NCBI GenBank assembly: GCA_964006375.1
Contig: OZ023266.1
Coordinates: forward strand, 62,069,946-62,133,945
Source of the DNA: Tillus elongatus
Lineage: Eukaryota; Arthropoda; Insecta; Coleoptera; Cleridae
Direction of reading: 5' to 3'
DNA: 64,000 bases
The position numbers were made by a program, and so were the translations under genes. Under the pieces are notes generated by a model. That model was not told the DNA's origin, made no database searches, and saw only the letters and a list, made by a program, of their open reading frames with translations. Below, piece by piece: positions 1 to 15,722 of the stretch. How positions within the stretch are numbered: position 1 is the first letter of the stretch; the number at the start of each line of letters is the position of its first letter.

Positions 1-2944
<2,944 letters not shown>

Positions 2945-3003
2945 TTACTCCACAATAGTGTTTCTAATTTTCTGACATTTTCTGACATATTTGCTATCTA
3001 TAG

Positions 3004-3005
<2 letters not shown>

Positions 3006-3092
<87 letters not shown>
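3006..3092. repeat. (TA)n microsatellite
   Basis: About 43 uninterrupted TA units. The 450 bp to its right (3093-3540) contain no recognised gene or repeat. Confidence 0.98.
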
Positions 3093-3093
<1 letters not shown>

Positions 3094-3540
3094 CAATATG
3101 ACGCTCCTTTGTTTTTTTTTTCAAATGCTTTGAAAATAAATTTGTATCTTTATTGGTATAAAAAGTTGTCGCTTTAATGCCCACGAAAGATTTCGGCCGT
3201 CGACCTTTGGTGCTGGCCAACAAAACATAAGGCTGCTTCTGAATCATCTTCAAGATAAATGCACCCTATGCCTAGATCTTTTGATGTTAATTGCGACTAA
3301 GAGCTCTGATTAAAACTCTTGAGGTTAATCACGACCAGGAGTCCGAAGGTAAGTACTCAAAGAGGTCTGATTCTTTACTCATCGCGTCCATTATTTTATA
3401 TTATTTTGTTGGGCAGCCTTATCTGGAGTAACATGCTTTATCTCTACGACGTGAATATAAATAACGGGGCATTTCAGTGAGAAGGAGCAAATAACGTTAC
3501 AACATTTGCGCTAATGTGACAACATACTGGCTAGCCTAAT

Positions 3541-3671
3541 TAGTGAATTTTCTTAGAAAAAATTCACTAATGAGGAGATCTCGACTTTTGAATTTTGAAA
3601 AAATTTCTTCAAATGAGCGCGATCTAAGACCCCTAGAACCCATATCCGGGGTCAGTTTCAATTTTTATATG

Positions 3672-3757
<86 letters not shown>

Positions 3758-4515
3758 CAGACCGATAACTCAAAAAATAATGGGCCGATTTTGATAAAAT
3801 TTGGGATGTACCTTTCTTTTGTAAATGGCTTGGATGAGTTCGTTAGTCAGGAAAATCGGATGAGGTTTTCCGGGAAAATTTTGAGTTTTCATTCGAAAAA
3901 AATTCTTATCTCAAAGAATAATAAGCCTATTTTGATAAAATTTGGCATGTACCTTCCTTTTGTAAATGGCTTTGATAAGTTCGTTAATCAAAAAAATCGA
4001 ACGAGGTTTTCCGGGAAAATTTTTAGTTTTCATTCGAAAAGAATTCTTTTCTCAAAAAATAATGTGCCGATTTTAATAAAATTTGGCACGTACCTTCCTT
4101 TTGTAAATGGCTTTGACAGGTTTGTTAGTCAGGAAAATCGGCCGAGGTTTTCCGGGAAAATTTTGAGTTTTTTTCGAAAAAAAATTTTTTCTCAAAGAAT
4201 AATAGGCCGATTTTGATAAAATTTGGCATGTACCTTCCTTTTGTAAATGACTTTGATAAATTCGTTAATCATAAAAACCGGACGAAGTTTTCAGAGAAAA
4301 TTTTGAGTTTTCATTGAAAAAAAATTTTTATCTTAAAAAATAAAAAATCTATGATAACCAAATTTGGTAGATAGGTTTACGATATAAAAAGTAAACTATA
4401 CACGAAAATTTAGATTTCTATCTTACAAGAAAAAAAAGTTGTAATAAAATATTTTGTGCCAGATCATTTCTATGAAAATTCACTACCATAACGCACTTGC
4501 TGCGTCCAGAAGTTT
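3541..4515 (+). repeat. HINE-like element, near full length
   Basis: This is the best reference copy of the window's commonest repeat. The left end is a hairpin-forming palindrome (AGTGAATTTT ... AAAATTCACT, 3542-3570), followed by a conserved block containing ATATCCGGGGTCAG and a (TA)n tract at 3673-3753. Then comes a body with four tandem units of about 140 bp (starting near 3777, 3918, 4058 and 4199). The right end reads AAAATTCACTACC then CGCACTTGCTGCG, a small stem CGCA/TGCG. Because the unit length is close to 141 bp it keeps a 154-codon ORF open; this is a by-product of the repeat, not a gene. Subterminal inverted repeats, an internal microsatellite and a terminal stem-loop fit Helentron-derived HINE/DINE-1-type elements. 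A MITE of another class is the alternative. Confidence 0.65.
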
Positions 4516-5314
4516 TATTTTAAGTTTTACGAGTTGTCTATAAATCAGAGTTTCAAACAAATTTAAGTTATACTGTTTTTGAGTTTTTCTTAAAGTTTGA
4601 TTTTTGAATTTATCCTATTTGATGCTTCTACTCACCAACGCTATCTAATATTTTGTGTCAATTATCCTCATGGCAGACACACACAAAAAACCAATCTATT
4701 TACTATATAATGTTTCGAAGGATCCTGTATAACATTCCTGTTCTTTAAACGATAAAAACCTTTTAAGTTAAATTCTTTTAAGTTAAATTCCAACAACCGA
4801 TAAGTGTTTCGCGCTTATTTAAAACGTGTTCAGCGAAACCAGTTTCGGTTTGACGTTTGATTAAGCATTCTGTAATTCTTAAAACAAAACAGTGGATAAA
4901 ACAAAACTTTCTCCCTGACTGTGTCAATAACTTGCAGATTTTAGCAGCGAGCAGACTTCAGCAACAAGGAAAGTTTATTTTATGTTTTCGGAATGACTGC
5001 TTAATGTATCTGCTAAGTCCTCCTTTATTTTCCTCATGGTTTGAGCTTCGCGGACGACTTAATTCTACTATTATTACAGCTTTGGTTAAAAGCCGACTAA
5101 CGATTTAGCTACCTCAACGATTTCGTTTGCATACCCAAAGAATTTGACGATACGGAAAATATCGAGATTAGAGGCAGCATACTCAAAGGGAACTTTCTTA
5201 AATGTTTCATTTTATATTGAGTTAACTCCAAACTCAATTGTATACTAGCCGCCACAGTAATTTAGAAGGTCCAACATGGTCTGTGACAAATAAAGTCGCT
5301 AGGTTTTATATACA
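4516..5314. other. Unassigned non-coding stretch
   Basis: I see no conserved ORF or repeat. The 83-codon ORF at 4857-5108 has no recognisable domain. Confidence 0.45.
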
Positions 5315-5322
5315 CTTCACAC

Positions 5323-6841
<1,519 letters not shown>

Positions 6842-6852
<11 letters not shown>

Positions 6853-6879
6853 CTTCACACACGTGTACACACACATATG

Positions 6880-6969
<90 letters not shown>

Positions 6970-7009
6970 CATATGTGTGTGTACGCGTGTGTGAAGCAGG
7001 GGCGGCTAG
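6842..7009. repeat. Inverted repeat around (TA)n at the hAT right end
   Basis: Arms of about 43 bp (6842-6884 and 6965-7009) are almost perfect reverse complements and enclose (TA)n at 6882-6967. The arms include the hAT terminal motif AGCCGCCCCT, so the end of the hAT element appears twice, head to head. Confidence 0.85.
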
Positions 7010-7011
7010 AT

Positions 7012-7855
7012 GGATAGATAGATATATTTGTTTGTCATGAGCTGATACAATGTTTTAGATAGACACGTCAATAAAATTATAAAAACATAAGAATCAATAA
7101 GTAAAATAATGTACAAAATATTTACATAAATACAAACAGTCACACACTATATCACTATGAAATCACAAATAAGATACCAACTATGATTACCTAAAGTGAT
7201 TTTTAAACTCATCGACAGAATAAAAACACTGTGAATACAGATACTGCTCGAATTGCGCCACAGTACGAGAATCCATAATATGATTAGGCAGCAGATTGAA
7301 ATAATAAGAACCCGCATACAACGGCGACTTTTTATAGAATGAATTATTAGGTTTATTCAGATATATATTATCCCTAAAGCGAATGTTATAGCTATATAAA
7401 TTGTAATTGTGAGGCAAATTATTTTATTTCTTAAATACATAACACATTAGCTTCAGTAAATAAACCTCAACAACTGTCAAAATTTTATTATTTTTGAAAA
7501 CCTCCCTACAAGATTCCCGAAACTGAAGGTTAAATATTAGACGCATAATGCGTTTTTGATGTAGGAGAACCCTAGCTTCATCCTTCGTCGCCTGACTCCA
7601 CGACACAATGTTATAATTTATAGTTGAGTGGCCAAAAGCATAGTACGCAGTCAACAGGCCATCTACATTAAGGTATGACTTTAAAGTCTTTAGAATGTAA
7701 AAACTTCTGTTCAGCCTTGAGCAGACTGCATTAACATTACTGGACCAGGAGAAAACTCTGTAAATTATTGTTCCCAGAAATGATGTGGAGACAACAGAAG
7801 TTAAAGAGCTGCGACTGAAGTTAACACTGATCTCCACACACGGACTCAACTTTCT
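7012..7855 (-). mobile_element. 5'-truncated LINE with TATC-type tail
   Basis: Read on the minus strand, the coding end of a non-LTR retrotransposon (7187-7849) is followed by an AT-rich 3' region. It ends in short TATC-like repeats (7012-7025 on the plus strand), a common LINE 3' tail. The 5' part of the element is missing. Confidence 0.7.
7187..7849 (-). pseudogene. LINE reverse transcriptase, C-terminal remnant
   Basis: Residues of the upstream piece (7424-7849) follow the post-catalytic pattern of Jockey/CR1-type polymerases: an FLG...W.SNV segment, then SRLNRSFYILKTLK, YYAF...NYNIVSW and QKRIMRLIF. The downstream piece (7187-7417) continues in the same frame with SPLYAG...LPNHI and ends FYSVDEF. 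A single in-frame stop at about 7424 separates them. The catalytic palm is absent, so this is a dead 5'-truncated copy. Clade is uncertain between Jockey and CR1. Confidence 0.75.
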
Positions 7856-7904
7856 GTAAGGAGGGTAGGGATAGTTAACAACGCAACAACAAATTATAGA
7901 CCGT

Positions 7905-8447
7905 TAAACCATAAACTTAACTAAACCTACAGCGAAAGCATCAACTTAACTAAACCGACAGCCAAAGCATCAGAGAAAGGGTCTATTTGAAATGAATTTT
8001 CTGTAAATATTTTAGTAAAATGAAGGGCAATGACGGGTTGGCAGAACACTCTTGTTGCAACATTTCCTTTTTTCACAATCCGTATTTGTTTCATGTTCTT
8101 TGTCAAAACATTGCCAATTTTGACGTTTCAAATCGCGACTTTGACGTTGTGAAGAAAACTCTAATTTTTTTGTTTGTTTAACTATCCATAACTTTTTTGT
8201 CTTTCAATCTAGAGACCTAAATTTTGGTACAGGCTTCAATTTTAATACAAACGCGCGTACCAAATTTGGTTGCCCTTGCTTTGTCATTTCCGGAGATATA
8301 AATTTTTTTAGAAAAAAAAAACACAAAACTTTCCAGGAAAACCTGGTCCGATTTGCTTAGCTAACAAACTTATCCAAGCCACTTGCAAATGGAAGGTACT
8401 CACCAAATTTGATTAAGATCAGTCCATTATTTTTTGAGTCATCGATA

Positions 8448-8523
<76 letters not shown>
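7905..8523 (-). repeat. HINE-like element, long-type partial copy
   Basis: Contains the long-type body (the CCCTTTCTCTGATGC segment, in reverse orientation near 7970-7990; CAAATCGCGACTTTGACG near 8130) and the block that precedes the tract, ending in (TA)n at 8450-8523. The conserved end beyond the (TA)n is missing. Confidence 0.65.
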
Positions 8524-9190
8524 CATAGATATTAATTATTTACCAAATTTCCCTCATTCGTCGAATTTTTTTTATCCCAATTTGCTAATAAAGTGAGATC
8601 TACAGAAACGCTTACACGTTGTTAGATATTTGTTATTTGGTTTTTATATATTAGTCTGGATCGTATGAAGATATTGAAAGTGCTTTATTTGCGTCTAACA
8701 AAAAATTAACTTCCTTTCTGCCCGCTTTTAGAAAAGCAACCTTTAAAGTGAACACATCCATTTGAGGTCTATTTTTATACACCGTATTTACTGGAGTATA
8801 TTGGAGTGACGAATTCACAACTGATTGAAAATCCGTTTGCCATTGTATACGACTGGGTGAATCGACTTTGAAATGAAGTTTAGTTGACTACAAACGAGCT
8901 GACTGTTTCTACACTAGGATATTTTATTTGCAGCATTATTTATTTGATAACGTTTATGTTTTTATCCAGGGACTAAATGTAGGAATATTTATTGACCTAG
9001 TCTGATTAAATTATTTGTTCGCAAAAAAGGTAAAGTAAGAAAATATGGCATCAATATAAATATTTTATGTCTGTTGGTATTTTAATTTAAAGTCTGCCCG
9101 TTAAAAAACGGATGCGTTTTAACTTGATGTGACGTTATAGAATAGAAGAAGTATATAACTTCTGAATGTCACAACGTCTGGGGTAGACAT
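8524..9190. other. Unassigned non-coding stretch
   Basis: No ORF, RNA or repeat recognised. Confidence 0.4.
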
Positions 9191-9765
9191 ACTTCTAAGG
9201 TAAAACAGACAAGGCTATACTCCAGACTGAATTTATCAGCAAAAGCCCTACGCGGTTTCGGCTCATATCACAAGCCATCTTCAGGGGTTTAGTTCTGTTT
9301 TTTATAACAGGAACTGAACTTTCTAAGAAATCTATCATAGTTGCTGTTTTCATCGACTGTCGTCTTTGTTTCCTTGCACTATAAGGGTGAAGGCAGAATT
9401 AGAAGCATCTAAACCTCAAATAACAGCAATGGACACACGGCAATACAAATAAAAATCACGTTCACTCCTGGTTTTCGGCTTTTAGCTGTCCTCCATTTCA
9501 AATGCGAGATTTTTTTTGTATTGCCGTGTGTCCATTGCTGTGATTTGAGGTTTAGATGCTTCTAATTCTGCCTTCACCCATAAAGTACAGGTAAACAAAG
9601 ACGACAGTCGATGAAAATAACAACTATGATAGATTTCTTATAAAGTTCAGTTCCGGTTATAAAAAACAGAACGAAGCTCCTGAAGATGGCTTGTGATATG
9701 AACCGAAACGCGTAGGGCTTTTGCTAATAAATTCAGTATAGCCGTGTCTGTTTTACCGTAGAAGT
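9191..9765. repeat. Fold-back element with about 255-bp arms
   Basis: Arms at about 9191-9450 and 9510-9765 are reverse complements with scattered differences, around a spacer of about 60 bp. The outer termini are CTTCTAAGGTAAAACAGAC and its near complement. I could not define a target duplication. No ORF, so probably a MITE. Confidence 0.8.
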
Positions 9766-9975
9766 AGAAGAAGTATTACACCACACGCACTATACATCGT
9801 GATTTATTAGCTCACTGTCAAATTGTGACATAAATGATAGGTGAAGTAGTTTTAAAAAGAAAACTTTATATAATCATATGTCCTATTTTAATTATTTAAG
9901 GAGTTACAGAGGTCTCAAAGCTTTTAAGTAATTATGTATTATTAGAAAAAAATGAGACAGTTAGAAGTGTAAATA

Positions 9976-10147
9976 TCATAGATGTTGCTCAACATATCCT
10001 CCTTCTGCTAGAATACATGCTTTACACCAACGGACTAAAGGGTCTTCCACCAGATTTAAAATATCTGGAGGATATCTTATTTCAGAAGGAGCCATCTGTA
10101 TTTTCTCTAACAAATGTTGTCTCGTGTTTTTGAAAGTCGCACAGTCA
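9976..10147 (-). pseudogene. Transposase C-terminal fragment (DDE type)
   Basis: On the minus strand a short frame ends with PLVRWCKACILAEGGYVEQH and a stop. This matches the usual C-terminal pattern of mariner-superfamily transposases (R..C....GG..E), also seen in the 360-aa protein at 15723-16805. Nothing upstream of it is preserved. Confidence 0.45.
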
Positions 10148-12904
10148 TGATTTCGTCAACAGTGTATTTTTTCTACGAAAATTCGCTAAAAAAGAAGCAT
10201 ATAATTAGAATATCCACAAAAACTTGCTAAAAGAATTGTTAAAAAAAAACAGTAAACCTCTTCTTTACGAACATTTGCTAAAAATATGATTTATACAACG
10301 ATTAACTAAAAAACTTTTATACGAAAAGTTGATAAAGTATTTTTATGATAATTCTTTAAAACAAATTTCTTGCACGAAAATTCATTATAACATTATTTTT
10401 CACGAGTTTCGGTCAAAAGTTCCATCAAAACGTCGCAATGTTTACACATAAATTTTCTGTCCAGAAAACGAAAAGCATTTTTTGAATGAGAATACGCCAA
10501 TACAATAAATTATTTCAAGAAGCAAAACTCTTTTATCTGACGATGTCGTAAAAAGTAGAACCGGTTGTTAAGAAGGAAACAAGCACTTGTAGAGCTATTG
10601 AAAATTGTCCTAAGTTTGCATTAAAAATGGAACGGTTTTACCAATTTGAGACAGCAATAAACAAAATTCATTTTTTTGGAAACATTTTGGACAAATAAAA
10701 CACAGATAACATTTTAAACATAGGCTAAGAACTCACCAAACACATATCAACCAATATTTTGTTTTTCAGAAACAGTATTTGTTTCAGAATATTGGTTTAG
10801 AAATCACTTAATGCGACATTTACCTTTTTACAACCGGTTATTCCTCTATGAATATATTCTACTGTCCCGTTAACGACGCTATATGTTCAAACTGACAAAA
10901 AAAGTTTATTTCTAATCAGTTGTCTGCAAACAATTTGATTAAATGACCAAAAGTAAACATTTTCTGCAACACATGTTCTTGATGAATTGAATCAGCTCGA
11001 GAATCCTTGTTGAAAATTCGCGACAAAATAAACAATTTCCTCTTGCTTTGTAATTATTTTAGAGGATTAAATTCATTAGCGTTTTGACTGTGTCAAATAT
11101 TGTTTATAAAAGTCTAAATGTGGTAAGTGCGTTAAGGTAGCGAATTTATTGAATTATTTATTATTCTATTATCATAGAGGCTTTACTTTGATATCGGCAT
11201 ATGTACCTATTAAGGCCAAATGGGCAACAAATATTATTAAAATAGCCTTATTATTTTCGAAAACATAATTTTTTATCGTAGAAAAACGAATTATTTTTGT
11301 GAAAAACTGACCCGTTGATACGGTTCCCTGCTATTAACTACCTGAAAGGTGGAAATAACCAGAATTCCCTCAATAATCAGCGAAGGCTTAAGCAAAGCTT
11401 GAGCGTAGAGATATCTCAGAGGGATTCGGGTGTTCGGTAACACTGAGTTTTATATAAGTCTTAGGGACTTATTTTAATAGACGCCAGCAACTATTTCGCA
11501 ACCCCTTACAAGTTTCCGAATGACATTAGTTCTTAAGAGGGTAATCATAATGACTCGGTGACTTAAGACTATTATCACAACGAACGCACAAGGTGCCAGT
11601 TCAATAATCAATGTATCATTCATAATCCTGCAAAACCAGAAGGGTTATCAGTACTAAACCGCTTCTATAATCAACAAGATACGAATTCAAGCAAAGTCAT
11701 CACTCTTATAGTATTCTACAACTTAGCACGTCAATGCTGTGGTCAACAAACAATAATGTCAGGTCTAATATTAACCCATATGTTCACACACACCAATTAA
11801 ACACAAGCAGCACAAGTATTATGCTTTAATATGCTTACGATGTAGTAATAGCATGGGCCTATAAAAATACAATTAGGCCTGCATGATACATGGTGCTTAA
11901 TAACATCAGCTGTTAAATTACTTTTCCGTGAGCGCACCAAAAGTGCACATACGGTATAACAATTTAAATGTCGTTAAAATGACCTGCTTGAAGAGCCTCA
12001 GTAATGAAAGCAATGTTACCTACGTAACAAGTAAGCTAACACTCCAATAATAAATTGCAAGATCCGTGAAGCGTTTTCGCAAGCGGAACCAATAATAAAA
12101 TTTACTGGCTGTACTATTTTACTTAGCTAAGCACTCGGAGGTAAAGCCGCTTTGTGGGTTAATTACCTTATGACCACATAAATATCAACATTAACGACCC
12201 TGTAGGTCAGCAGACTCGAAATAATGATGTAACTATTAGTGGAGCTATATCTCAAGTAACAAGTCACATATTAATACATAACTTAAATTGAACAATACTG
12301 TGGAGATGTCAACCAGGCTTAACTGACATTAAAGGTAGGTCATGGCTGACGATGACGTTACAAGTCACTATACGTCAAGGTAGCTTATCTGACTTAGTAA
12401 AATATATCGCACAAAAAGTGATATTCCGTAGGCAATTCACGACACTATAAATGCACTGATAACTGAAAATAAATCACGTGAGATGGTTGTTGTATACTCG
12501 TCTAGTCTCCAAAGACTGATCCTCGACACTCTAGATGGACCCATCCATCGGACAGGTCAACTTCATCTTTTCAATTGCCAACTTATGACATAAAAATTAC
12601 ATTTATGCCGTCACCTATTTCTGAAAGATGAGGTTATCATACGTTTTTTAAATGACGCCCATATTTCTTTGCTGTTTTTCCATAGCCATTTTTACTACGT
12701 AAATGATGATGAAGCAAATGGTACCCGAGGTGACAATTTTTTTGACAAAATTTCATGATCTACTTACTAAAAAAAGGTAACGTAAATTTAATAAGATAAA
12801 ACATATTTCTTACCGTTATTATTTAGGATGAGTTTGCTTTAGGATAGTGATATTTCTCTCTACTTTTCTAAAGTAATGAACACGTTGTCATGTAATTATT
12901 TGAC
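10148..12904. other. Unassigned block with one HINE-like fragment
   Basis: A diverged HINE-like fragment lies at about 11115-11320 (AAGTGCGTTAAGGTAGCG). The rest, especially 11330-12480, is less AT-rich than its surroundings, has no (TA)n, no long ORF and no repeat I recognise. Confidence 0.4.
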
Positions 12905-13440
12905 AGGTGGAACAAAAAGTAACGCCGATTTTGATTAAATTTAGTACGTACCTTCGTTCCGCAAGTGGCTTGGATAGGTTTGTTAGCTAGGAAAATCGGC
13001 ACCGGTTTTCCTGGAAAATCTTCTTTTTTTTTGGAAAAAAATTATATCTTTAGAAATAATAAAGCAAGGGCAACCAAATTTGGTGCGCGTATTTGTGCGT
13101 TTAAAAATAAATGGGGTTTTGCTAGACGTCAAAGTCGCGATTTGAGACGTTAAAATTGGCAACACTTAGGCAAAGAACAAATACAGGTTTTATAAAGAAA
13201 ATGTCGCAAGGAGAGTGCTCTGCAAACCCTTAAGTTTTAGGTTCAACCGTCATTGCCTTTCATTTTACTAAAACATTTCCAGAAAATTAATTTCAAATAG
13301 ACCTTTTCTCTGATGCTTTGGCAGTAGTTTTAGTAACGTTTATGGTTTAACAGCCTATAACTTTCAGCTAATTTTCGTAGAAAAAAATCGTTAATGGGGA
13401 GACCGCGTATTTTGAATTTTAAAAAGATTTCCTCAAATGA
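12905..13440 (+). repeat. HINE-like element, long type, left part lost
   Basis: Starts directly in the body (AACGCCGATTTTGATTAAATT), without the left terminal block or (TA)n. It runs through the CGTCAAAGTCGCGA and CTCTGATGC segments to the hairpin-like junction near 13375-13400, where a second unit begins head to tail. Confidence 0.6.
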
Positions 13441-14000
13441 GTGCATATATACATTCATATATACAGGGTGACGCATTTCTACGGTAAAGCTAAAGTGCTA
13501 TTATACAAGATACGAGAAAAAATTGTATACGTTAATTATAGAGCATCTTATAAAATTATTTTGACAATCACAGGCCCATATGTCGTTGGTGATACCTACA
13601 ATTTTTTTTTTCGAACATCCCTTATATTATTGCATTTTTGCATTATTTATCGGAATATAACGCATGTTTGTAATAAAAAGAGTCGAGACGCAGTAAGTGA
13701 GTTTTGTTGGCGAATTTTCATTAAATCCTTTTCAATCAAATTTCAATCACTCAATTTGCACCTAAGGTATATTGGTTACGAAACCAGTTTTCTGGGAAAC
13801 ATTTTAAGCTTATTTTCGAGAAATGTTTGTACATTTAAAGCAATAAGTTATTTTGAAAAAATATGATACATTGTTTCTACTATATAGGTTATAGCGGTAA
13901 CCAAATTGATGACTGCTTGCATTAAAAAGACATATTTGATATTCAAAGCATTTTTATGAAAATTCCCTTCCATAACGCAACATTTTCCATATACCTACTC
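13375..14000 (+). repeat. HINE-like unit carrying a TA-flanked insertion
   Basis: A degenerate left end (GTTAATGGGGAGACCGCG) is followed at 13464 by CAGGGTGACGCATTTC, a mariner-like terminus preceded by TA. The same block recurs near 55378, 56860 (reverse) and 58390, so it is an old insertion carried by a HINE subfamily. The end motif near 13965-13985 is decayed. Confidence 0.5.
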
Positions 14001-14698
14001 TCACTTGTTTATTAATTTTTTTTAAGTATCATCAACTAAAAGGGTAATATTTTATGGTTGGCAAACTGATGGTGGAAATGCGTCATTTGCTGTATCTGAA
14101 CTTGTTTATTTATATTAAGTATCATTCTTGTTCAGAAAATTGCAGACTTACTAATTCATAACTCATTTAGCTTTCTTCTTTCATACTCTGGACTTAATCA
14201 TTTATGTTAAATTAGCCCCAAGCTTCTTGTGTTACTTCAGTATTTTAAAATCTTGAAACAGTAAAAAATAAACTTGAGAGGAACAAGTCTTCGTTTTATT
14301 TTGAGCTGGAATTCTGTCCGATTGCAACGTAATAACTTTTAAATTTACAGGAGTAGAGAGCAAACGAAACAAGGGGGTATTCTTTAATGGAATTCGTGAC
14401 ATCAGACTAATTGTAGGCATTTGAAAGGGCTTAACTAAGTTTTAGGTACAGCATTTAACAAATCACCTAGTTACCTTTCTCACCTAATTGGAATGGTTTA
14501 TATTCAAGTGGAAACCATACCCTTAAAATTCTGCACAATTACAAGTTAATAAAATGCTTTAATGTGTCAGAAGATATTGTTGTAAGACATACAATGTTTT
14601 CAGTTGTAAATTAATCATCAAGGTAAAATTATTTAAACGCATAAAATATATTTGTTTGTTTTTTTCAAGCGAATTTTCTAATTTATATCCAGAGCCAA

Positions 14699-14702
<4 letters not shown>
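14001..14702. other. Unassigned non-coding stretch
   Basis: A decayed terminal motif (GCGTCATTTGCTG) occurs near 14078. Nothing else is recognised. Confidence 0.4.

Positions 14703-14773
<71 letters not shown>
14703..14773. repeat. (TA)n tract abutting the left end of a DD41D element
   Basis: About 35 TA units ending directly at the transposon terminus CAGGGTC. A second tract abuts the other end. Confidence 0.97.
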
Positions 14774-14776
<3 letters not shown>

Positions 14777-15535
14777 GGTCATTGATGGTCGATGGTAGGT
14801 TAGACGTTTATGGAAAACGGGACATAGGATTAATCTGAAAATTTGGATACTGTCATAAGTAGGTACGACCTGTCTTTCTAAAATATTTTTATTTTGGCGG
14901 TGTTGCCGCTTCTACTAAAAAGTATTAACAACCTTCTTATTTTTAATGAGACGCCCTGTATATTATTTTGTTTTTAGAATTGAAATTTCTTTATAATAAT
15001 TTTTTATTAATAGTTTTCTATACCTATCTAGATCGGTTTTCGAGATAATACTTATTCAATTTTTTCTTCTCATAAAAATGGTCCCACTAAAATTTTAATT
15101 TAGCTGCTATTTGAACCGATAGAAGGCTGAAATTTCTCCCATAGTTTGGAAAGCCTGGAATTTAATAGTTACCTAAATAGATTCATTTTATGTTATACAG
15201 GGAGGTTTAAAATTGATGATTTTAACGTGACACACAAAAAAGACCAAAACCTTATTTTTTCAAATAGGACATCCTATATATTATTTTAAATTCCGAAAGG
15301 CAATTAAATTTCCTCCAAATCGATGTAGCATAGTGGTATACCTAGCTCGTCAAGTTTTGGAAATAATCGCAATAATTAATGAAAAACACATTATCTTTAC
15401 ATAATTTGTATTAGTTGGTCATGCAAGGCGATCTGATTGAACAATTGCCTAATTGTTTACTGTGTTTGACAGACGCCGAAGTTTTAAGATTCATTTACGA
15501 TTTTCCACTTAATATTTATTTGAAAACAAGTTAAG

Positions 15536-15673
15536 ATGAAGCGAAACAATTACTCAAATGAAGTTTTGATTACACTATTTATTCTTCATGGACAATGTGA
15601 CAAAATTGTAGCAAGCACATGTAAGAAATTCAATGAAATGTATCATGAATTGCAACCAATGAGCGAAAGATAG
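15536..15673 (+). pseudogene. Mirrored N-terminus of the transposase inside the left TIR
   Basis: A 45-codon frame ending in TAG that is nearly the same as residues 1-45 of the transposase on the opposite strand (both contain YSNEV, QCDKIV and FNEMY). It exists because the left TIR is an inverted copy of the right end including coding sequence. Similarity continues past the stop to about 15710. Confidence 0.85.
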
Positions 15674-15722
15674 GTTGTGCGAATACAAGATAATTTTTTC
15701 AATTATTATTTATTATTAGATT

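Noticed and set aside
3543..3794. ORFs made largely of repeated Ile-Tyr (here and at about 20 other places)
   Set aside because: They are translations of (TA)n tracts plus their flanks, with no independent coding evidence.
3752..4216. 154-aa repeat protein
   Set aside because: Explained by 141-bp DNA repeats inside a dispersed element; the flanking copies lack the frame.
9679..9717. Hammerhead ribozyme (CUGANGA and GAAAC boxes)
   Set aside because: The core boxes are there and a short stem II can form, but an extra U follows the first box and no stem I/III arrangement with a cleavage site could be drawn.
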